This document shows positions 6,442 through 11,183 of a DNA stretch of 11,183 bases, in pieces. Within the stretch, counting starts at the first letter, position 1; each line of letters starts with the position of its first letter. Both the position numbers and the translations under genes were made by a program. The notes under the pieces are model-generated. The model saw only the letters and a list, made by a program, of their open reading frames with translations, did not search any database and was not told the origin of the DNA. Origin of the DNA: Hydrogenophilales bacterium RIFOXYD1_FULL_62_11 (GTDB lineage: Bacteria; Pseudomonadota; Gammaproteobacteria; Burkholderiales; Thiobacillaceae); contig MGZO01000113.1 of assembly GCA_001802655.1 (NCBI GenBank), positions 18,570-29,752 of the forward strand, read 5' to 3'.

Positions 6442-7725
6442 TCAAGCCGCCAGTTTGCGATACAGGGTGCGTTCGCTGATGCCGAGTTGTGCGGCGAGCG
6501 ACTTGCGGTCGCCGTTGTGCTGCGCAAGCGCCCATTGCAAATAGCGCAGCTCGGCCATTTCCAGCGGCACGATGTCCATGTCCGGAATCCCCGCCACCGC
6601 CTCCCCTGCCAGATCCGGCGGCAGATGCTCGGGTAGCAGGGTGTCGCCGTCGGCCATCAGGATGGCGCGCTCGATGATGTTGCGCAGTTCGCGGATGTTG
6701 CCCGGAAAATCGTAGGCCTGCAGCCGCGCCAGGGCCTGCGGACTCAGGCTGTAGGCGCGCCCCGGCGCCAGCCGGGAGAGCAGGGTGTCGGCCAGCAGGG
6801 CAATATCCTCTCGGCGCTCGCGCAACGCCGGCAAAAATATCGGGAACACGCTCAGGCGGTAATACAGGTCCCGGCGAAAACTGCCGCGCTCGACCATGCC
6901 TTTGAGGTCACGGTGGGTAGCGGCAATCAGCCGAAAATCGGCGCGCAACGTCTCCACTCCGCCGACCCGACGAAACGTTCCGGTTTCCAGCAGGCGCAGC
7001 AGCTTGACCTGCAGGCTCAACGGAATGTCGCCGACTTCATCCAGAAACAAGGTGCCGCCCGAGGCGGATTCGACCAGCCCGATCTTGCGCTGGTTGGCGC
7101 CGGTGAAGGCGCCTTTTTCGTAGCCGAACAGTTCGCTCTCGAACAGGGTTTCGGTGAGGCCCGAACACTCCACCACCACAAACGGGGCGTGCTCGCGCCC
7201 GCTCTGTTGATGAATCGCCTGGGCGACCAGCTCCTTGCCGGTACCGGATTCCCCCAACAGCAAGGCGGCCGTATTGGACGGTGCCACCCGGCGCACCAGT
7301 TCGAGCATGCGGTTGAACGCAGGCGACTTGCCGACCAGGCCTTTTTCCGCCGGCAGACTGCTGGCCTCGCGCACGGTCATCATGCGCTCGACGAAATATT
7401 CGATCTTGCCCGACGCGCCGACAATGGGCGTCAACTCCACATCCACATGCTCTTCGCCACGCGGCGTATGGTGCAGATGCAGCACCCGGTTCGGTTCGCC
7501 ATTGGCACGACTGGCCGCCAGCGGGCAGGACTCGCCACATTCGTCACAGGGGCGCTTGTAGCCGTGCGACACCGCGTAACAGGTCTGGCCAACCACGTCG
7601 CGGCCCCCCGCATAGATGCGGCGATAGGCTGCATTGGCGGCCAGAATGCGGTAATGGGCATCCATCACGATCTGGGCATCGGGATGCGTTTCGAGAAAGC
7701 TGATGAGTTCGTTGGTAGGGGACAT
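6442..7725 (-). CDS. PAS-AAA+-Fis sigma-54-dependent transcriptional activator, likely regulator of cydPAB
   Basis: A 427-residue bacterial enhancer-binding protein. Residues about 5-120 are a PAS sensor domain with a Cys/His cluster, C49-x4-H54-x5-C60-x2-C63-x3-C67 (CYAVSHGYKRPCDECGESCPL region), able in principle to hold iron-sulfur, heme or zinc. Residues about 130-360 are the AAA+ domain: Walker A GESGTGKE (158-165), the sigma-54 contact loop GAFTGA (205-210) and Walker B GTLFLDE (224-230). The C-terminus (about 385-427) has a Fis-type helix-turn-helix (KSLAAQLGISERTLYRKL). There is no receiver domain, so it senses directly. The gene is divergent from cydP, and the gap has a sigma-54 promoter for cydP plus two dyads at enhancer distance, which makes control of cytochrome bd the best guess. 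A sigma-70 promoter for the gene overlaps those dyads, suggesting autorepression. The start at 7725 has only a weak ribosome site. Confidence 0.95.
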   Translation of the reverse strand: MSPTNELISFLETHPDAQIVMDAHYRILAANAAYRRIYAGGRDVVGQTCYAVSHGYKRPCDECGESCPLAASRANGEPNRVLHLHHTPRGEEHVDVELTPIVGASGKIEYFVERMMTVREASSLPAEKGLVGKSPAFNRMLELVRRVAPSNTAALLLGESGTGKELVAQAIHQQSGREHAPFVVVECSGLTETLFESELFGYEKGAFTGANQRKIGLVESASGGTLFLDEVGDIPLSLQVKLLRLLETGTFRRVGGVETLRADFRLIAATHRDLKGMVERGSFRRDLYYRLSVFPIFLPALRERREDIALLADTLLSRLAPGRAYSLSPQALARLQAYDFPGNIRELRNIIERAILMADGDTLLPEHLPPDLAGEAVAGIPDMDIVPLEMAELRYLQWALAQHNGDRKSLAAQLGISERTLYRKLAA

Positions 7726-7741
7726 CTTGAGATCGCCTGAC

Positions 7742-7755
7742 TGCCATTTATGTCA
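7742..7755. promoter_or_regulatory. Predicted enhancer site 1 for the sigma-54 activator
   Basis: TGCCATTTATGTCA is a near-palindrome of the form TGNCAT-NN-ATGNCA. The same 13-base core recurs at 7775-7787 with a single mismatch. Its centre is about 148 bp upstream of the predicted cydP start and close to the predicted transcription start of the activator gene. Confidence 0.55.
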
Positions 7756-7759
7756 TGCC

Positions 7760-7788
7760 ACTCTAGCGCTTGTCGCCATATATGTCAG
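7760..7788 (-). promoter_or_regulatory. Predicted sigma-70 promoter of the activator gene
   Basis: On the minus strand CTGACA (7783-7788, 5 of 6) and TAGAGT (7760-7765, 4 of 6) are separated by the ideal 17 bp. The start would be near 7753, about 28 nt before the ATG. Enhancer site 2 covers the -35 and site 1 covers the start region, so the activator would limit its own synthesis. Confidence 0.5.
7774..7787. promoter_or_regulatory. Predicted enhancer site 2 for the sigma-54 activator
   Basis: CGCCATATATGTCA repeats site 1 in direct orientation, 32 bp centre to centre (three helical turns, same DNA face). Its centre is about 116 bp upstream of the predicted cydP start, within the usual range for enhancer-binding proteins. 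Confidence 0.55.
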
Positions 7789-7870
7789 CAGCCTCTGCTG
7801 GCGCATGTATTCAAACCGCCTATGCTATTGATATTCCGATAATAAATTTGACTGCCGCAGTTTTCCAAGC

Positions 7871-7886
7871 TGGCACGCGCCTTGCG
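7871..7886 (+). promoter_or_regulatory. Sigma-54 (-24/-12) promoter of cydPAB
   Basis: TGGCACGCGCCTTGCG fits the sigma-54 consensus TGGCAC-N5-TTGC, with GG and GC separated by the required 10 bases. Transcription should begin near 7897, only about 8 nt before the cydP ATG. No good sigma-70 promoter was seen between it and cydP. An adjacent, divergent sigma-54 activator gene strengthens the call. Confidence 0.82.
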
Positions 7887-7904
7887 CTAATAGAGACGAC
7901 CTGT

Positions 7905-8111
7905 ATGAAAAAAAACCTGCCCAAATTCCTGCAACAACCGCTCGGTCGCGAGATCGCGCTGGCCATCGCCATCAAGCTGCTGGTGATCGTGGCGATCTTC
8001 TATGCCTTCTTCGATGGCCACGCGGTTGACCCCGATGCCGACAGCGTGGCGGATCATCTTGTCAATTCACAACAACGCCCTCGCACTGACCCCAAGGAAT
8101 GCCCATGCTGA
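7905..8111 (+). CDS. cydP: Cytochrome bd small subunit CydP
   Basis: A 68-residue protein, MKKNLPKFLQQPLGREIAL..., with a positively charged N-terminus, one membrane helix (about 17-38, ALAIAIKLLVIVAIFYAFF) and a polar C-terminal tail rich in Asp and Arg. It matches the CydP family, small proteins encoded directly before cydA in proteobacteria and thought to be an accessory part of the oxidase; their exact role is poorly known. The open frame continues upstream, but the ATG at 7905 is chosen because the sigma-54 start lies at about 7897 and family members begin here. There is no ribosome site and almost no leader. The 3' end overlaps cydA by 7 bp, implying coupled translation. Confidence 0.85.
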   Translation: MKKNLPKFLQQPLGREIALAIAIKLLVIVAIFYAFFDGHAVDPDADSVADHLVNSQQRPRTDPKECPC

Positions 8112-9712
8112 CCGAAGAACTCGTAGACCTGTCCCGGCTGCAATTCGCCGTCACCGCGCTGTATCACTTTCTGTTCGTGCCGCTGACGATCGGCCTGGCG
8201 GTGATTCTGGTGGTGATGGAGCTGACTTACGTCATCACCGACCGTCCCGTCTACAAGGACATGGTGCGCTTCTGGGGCAAGCTGTTCGGCATCAATTTCG
8301 CGCTCGGGGTCACCACCGGCATCACCATGGAGTTCCAGTTCGGCACCAACTGGGCGTATTACTCGCACTATGTCGGCGACATCTTCGGCGCGCCGCTGGC
8401 GATCGAAGGCATGATGGCCTTCTTCCTTGAATCGACTTTCATCGGCCTGTTCTTCTTTGGCTGGGACCGGCTCAACAAATGGAAGCACTTCATGGTGACG
8501 GTACTGATGGCGCTGGGGTCGAACCTGTCCGCACTGTGGATTTTGATTGCCAACGGCTGGATGCAGAACCCGATCGGCTCCGAGTTTTCGTTCATCACCA
8601 TGCGCATGGAAATGACGGATTTCTGGGCCATCGTGTTCAATCCGGTGGCGCAGGCCAAGTTCGTCCACACCGTGTCGGCGGGTTATGTCACGGCATCGCT
8701 GTTCGTGCTGGGGATTTCGAGTTATTACCTGCTGAAGGGCCGCGACCTCGACTTCGCGCGCCGTTCGTTCCGCATCGCGGCGGGGTTCGGCTTCGCTTCG
8801 GCGCTGTCGGTGATCGTGCTGGGCGATGAGTCCGGTTACACCGTTGGCGAAGCGCAGCAAGCCAAGATGGCGGCCATCGAAGCGATGTGGGAAACCGAAC
8901 CGGCCCCGGCGCCGTTCACGCTGTTCGCGTTGCCGAATCAGGCCACGCAAACCAACGATTACGAATTGCAGATTCCTTATGCGCTGGGTCTGATCGGCAC
9001 GCGTTCCCTCACCGAGACCCTGCCCGGCATCAAGGAAATCAAGGAAAAAAATCGCGAGCGCATCGAGTCCGGCATTCATGCAGTGGTCGCGCTGGAACAG
9101 CTGCGCAAAAACCGCGACGACGCGCTGGCGCTGGCCACGTTCGAGGCGCACAAGGCCGATCTCGGCTTTGGCCTGCTGCTAAAAAAATACACGGTCGATG
9201 TTTCGCAAGCCACGCCGGAAATAATCCAGCAGGCAGTCGACAGCACGATTCCGCGTGTCGCGCCGCTGTTCTGGAGCTTCCGCATCATGGTGGCGCTCGG
9301 ATTTGCCTTCCTGCTGCTGTTCAGTCTGGCCTTGTTCTATTCGATCAAGGGCACCTTCATCGAGAAAAAATGGCTGCTGCGCTGGGCGCTGTGGTTCATC
9401 CCGATGCCGTGGGTCGCCGCTGAGCTGGGCTGGGTCGTGGCCGAATACGGCCGCCAGCCATGGACCATCTACGGCGTGCTGCCCACGCATATCTCGGTGT
9501 CTAATATTTCGGTCGGCAACATCTACGGCTCGCTGGCAGGCTTCGTCTTCTTCTACACCGTGCTGCTGATTGTCGAGGTGTATCTGATGCAGAAATACGC
9601 CCGACTCGGCCCCTCCAGCCTGGGTACCGGCAAGTATTTTGGTGAGGGCAGCCACGGTGAACAGGCGGCTGGCGGCGCATTGCCTGCGGGCGTTGGGGCG
9701 AACAAGGTTTAA
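8105..9712 (+). CDS. cydA: Cytochrome bd ubiquinol oxidase subunit I
   Basis: This inner-membrane subunit oxidises quinol and holds the hemes that reduce oxygen to water with high affinity. I use the ATG at 8105 (535 aa), 6 nt after AAGGA; the ATG at 8099 overlaps that site. Key residues line up with E. coli CydA at a constant offset of two: H21 (YHFLFVPLT), E101 and E109 on the proton path, H188 (KFVHTVSAGYVT) and M395 as heme b558 ligands, and E447. K254 and E259 in the quinol loop (QQAKMAAIEA) are present. The long loop with the FTLFALPNQ and PYALGLIGTRS segments marks the long-Q-loop type. GRQPWTIYGVLPTH (residues 449-462) is the usual signature. The C-terminal tail is Gly/Ala-rich. It is followed after 9 bp by cydB. 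Confidence 0.97.
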   Translation: MLTEELVDLSRLQFAVTALYHFLFVPLTIGLAVILVVMELTYVITDRPVYKDMVRFWGKLFGINFALGVTTGITMEFQFGTNWAYYSHYVGDIFGAPLAIEGMMAFFLESTFIGLFFFGWDRLNKWKHFMVTVLMALGSNLSALWILIANGWMQNPIGSEFSFITMRMEMTDFWAIVFNPVAQAKFVHTVSAGYVTASLFVLGISSYYLLKGRDLDFARRSFRIAAGFGFASALSVIVLGDESGYTVGEAQQAKMAAIEAMWETEPAPAPFTLFALPNQATQTNDYELQIPYALGLIGTRSLTETLPGIKEIKEKNRERIESGIHAVVALEQLRKNRDDALALATFEAHKADLGFGLLLKKYTVDVSQATPEIIQQAVDSTIPRVAPLFWSFRIMVALGFAFLLLFSLALFYSIKGTFIEKKWLLRWALWFIPMPWVAAELGWVVAEYGRQPWTIYGVLPTHISVSNISVGNIYGSLAGFVFFYTVLLIVEVYLMQKYARLGPSSLGTGKYFGEGSHGEQAAGGALPAGVGANKV

Positions 9713-9721
9713 GGAGCGAAC

Positions 9722-10858
9722 ATGGACTACGAAACCCTCAAACTCATCTGGTGGCTGCTGGTCGGCGTGCTGCTGGTCGGCTTCGCCATCATGGACGGCC
9801 ATGACATGGGCGTCGGCACCTTGTTGCCCTTCATCGGCCGTAATGATCTCGAACGGCGCGCGGTCATCAACACCGTCGCCCCGCACTGGGAAGGCAACCA
9901 GGTCTGGTTCGTCACCGCGGGCGGTGCCATTTTTGCCGCCTGGCCGCTGGTCTACGCCACCGCTTTCTCCGGGTTTTACTGGGCGATGATGGCCGCGTTG
10001 TGGGCGCTGTTCTTCCGCCCGGTCGGCTTCACCTACCGCTCCAAAATCCACAACGCCACCTGGCGCAGCACTTGGGACTGGGGCTTGTTCATCGGCGGCG
10101 CGGTGCCGCCGATCATCTTCGGTGTGGCCTTCGGCAACCTGCTGCTGGGCGTGCCCTTCCACTTCAACGATCTGATGATGTCGACCTACACCGGCAGCTT
10201 CTGGGCGCTGCTCAATCCGTTCGCGTTGCTGGCCGGCGTGGTGAGCCTCGGCATGATCACGTTCCAGGGTGCCAACTATTTGATGATGCGTACCGAAGGC
10301 GACATCTACCGCCGCGCGCGTACCGCCAGCATGCTGACGGGCGCGCTCACCTTGGTGCTGTTTGCTCTGGCAGGCGTCTGGGTGGCCAGCAGCATCGACG
10401 GCTACGTCATCACCAGCGTGATCGACGGCAACAGCCAGCCCGACCCGCTGTTCAAAACCGTCGCCATCAAGGAAGGCGCATGGATGCTCAACTACAACCG
10501 CTACGACTGGGCGATCGCGGTGCCGGTCCTTGCCTTTATCGGGCTGGGGCTGGGAGTGGTGTTCGCGCAACTGAAACAAGCCGGGCTGGCATTCTGGTCG
10601 TCGTCGCTCGGCTGCGCGGGCATCATCGGCACGGCTGGCGTGTCGATGTTCCCCTTCATCATGCCGTCGTCCACCGACCCGCGTTCCAGCCTCACCGTAT
10701 ACGACGCCGTGTCGTCGCCTCTCACGCTTGGCCTGATGCTGGGCGCCACGGTGATTTTTTTGCCGCTGATCGCGATGTACACCTCATGGGCCTACAAGGT
10801 GATGTGGGGCAAGGTCACCACCGAGTTCGTCGCCGCCAACGACAAAACCGTCTATTAA
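9722..10858 (+). CDS. cydB: Cytochrome bd ubiquinol oxidase subunit II
   Basis: The 378-residue membrane partner of CydA closely parallels E. coli CydB in length and motifs. Examples are the opening WWLLVGVLLVGFAIMDGHDMGVG (10-32), VAPHWEGNQVWFVTAGGAIFAAWP (52-75), FFRPVGF and FGNLLLGVPF, and MFPFIMPSS near the C-terminus. In the DGHDMG motif a histidine stands where E. coli has phenylalanine, and a glutamate (HWEGNQ) replaces the E. coli aspartate; both keep the charge pattern of the family. GGAGC overlapping the end of cydA serves as ribosome site, 9 bp after its stop. No CydX-like small protein follows. Confidence 0.97.
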   Translation: MDYETLKLIWWLLVGVLLVGFAIMDGHDMGVGTLLPFIGRNDLERRAVINTVAPHWEGNQVWFVTAGGAIFAAWPLVYATAFSGFYWAMMAALWALFFRPVGFTYRSKIHNATWRSTWDWGLFIGGAVPPIIFGVAFGNLLLGVPFHFNDLMMSTYTGSFWALLNPFALLAGVVSLGMITFQGANYLMMRTEGDIYRRARTASMLTGALTLVLFALAGVWVASSIDGYVITSVIDGNSQPDPLFKTVAIKEGAWMLNYNRYDWAIAVPVLAFIGLGLGVVFAQLKQAGLAFWSSSLGCAGIIGTAGVSMFPFIMPSSTDPRSSLTVYDAVSSPLTLGLMLGATVIFLPLIAMYTSWAYKVMWGKVTTEFVAANDKTVY

Positions 10859-10880
10859 CGCGCCGATCAAGGAACCCGTC

Positions 10881-11183
10881 ATGCTGAACGCCTGCTATTT
10901 CGTCCTGCCCCTGATGCTGTGCCTGCCCGCCGAAGCCGCCACGCTCAGCGTCAGCCTCGACAACATCAAGCCCGGCGGCGGCCCGCTCACCGTGCTGCTG
11001 TTCGACCGTGCCGAGGGTTTCCCAAAGGAGGGACGCGCCAGCCAGCGCGTCGTGCTGCCTGCCGGACAAAAATCGGTCGCGCTCGATGGACTGAAACCTG
11101 GCGAGTACGCCGTGATGGCCTATCACGACGAAGACGGCAACGGCGAGCTCAACCGCCTGTTCGGCATGATTCCGCAGGAAGGC
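10881..11183 (+). CDS. Secreted DUF2141 domain protein, 3' end outside window
   Basis: The 101 visible residues begin with a signal peptide (MLNACYFVLPLMLCLPAEA, cleavage expected after the AEA), so the protein is exported to the periplasm or beyond. The mature part has the DUF2141 pattern: beta strands (LSVSLDNIKPGGGPLTVLLFD) and GEYAVMAYHDEDGNGELNRLFGMIPQEG, in which DEDGNGELN resembles a calcium-binding loop. No function is known. AAGGAA lies 7 nt before the ATG, which is 22 bp after cydB, so it may be cotranscribed with cydPAB. The C-terminus is beyond the window. Confidence 0.85.
   Translation, partial: MLNACYFVLPLMLCLPAEAATLSVSLDNIKPGGGPLTVLLFDRAEGFPKEGRASQRVVLPAGQKSVALDGLKPGEYAVMAYHDEDGNGELNRLFGMIPQEG

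Noticed and set aside
7826..7845. IHF site between the enhancer dyads and the sigma-54 promoter (minus-strand TATCAATAGCATA)
   Set aside because: The WATCAA half fits but the TTR half does not. Bending by IHF is plausible at such promoters, but the match is too weak to annotate.
8054..9151. Minus-strand open frame opposite cydA (and similar ones opposite cydB and the membrane-protein gene at 3661-4518)
   Set aside because: Low-complexity His/Gln/Arg-rich translations with no domain, fully antisense to conserved genes; they are codon-bias shadows.

Overview
The window looks like chromosome of a high-GC, respiratory betaproteobacterium of the Thiobacillus/Gallionella/Rhodocyclales kind. This is inferred from protein flavour, GC-rich codon use and gene content (cytochrome bd with CydP, hemerythrin, anaerobic ribonucleotide reductase), not from a database match. 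Almost all of it is coding. The common theme is life at changing oxygen levels.

Left part (1-2941, minus strand): an anaerobic (class III) ribonucleotide reductase operon, nrdD -> small nrdD piece -> nrdG. The large NrdD chain ends after its zinc-binding CPxH...CPTC knuckle and has no glycyl-radical motif. That motif (RVMGY) is on a separate 60-residue protein with its own strong Shine-Dalgarno, in the same reading frame just after the stop codon. A palindromic intergenic repeat lies between this small gene and nrdG. Upstream of nrdD are two 16-bp NrdR-type boxes exactly 16 bp apart, over a plausible sigma-70 promoter.

Middle part (3003-5007, plus strand): a divergent, tightly coupled three-gene operon. 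It encodes a hemerythrin-like HHE protein, a small DUF2249 protein, and a 12-helix membrane protein that resembles the heme-copper-oxidase-I/NnrS type but is not confidently named. It is followed by a separately promoted nitronate monooxygenase-family flavoprotein with an unusual cysteine-rich C-terminus (5161-6426).

Right part (6442-11183): a PAS-AAA+-Fis sigma-54 activator (minus strand), with a Cys/His cluster in its PAS domain, faces cydP-cydA-cydB, the cytochrome bd quinol oxidase operon. The 179-bp gap between them holds a near-perfect -24/-12 sigma-54 promoter in front of cydP. It also holds two near-identical TGNCAT-NN-ATGNCA dyads, 32 bp apart, which sit at enhancer distance from that promoter and overlap the activator gene's own predicted sigma-70 promoter. 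This reads as a self-contained redox- or gas-responsive switch for cytochrome bd. A DUF2141 secreted protein follows cydB, at the place where cydX is often found, and runs off the window.

The strongest leads are the two-polypeptide NrdD and the sigma-54/PAS-Cys control circuit for cydPAB.
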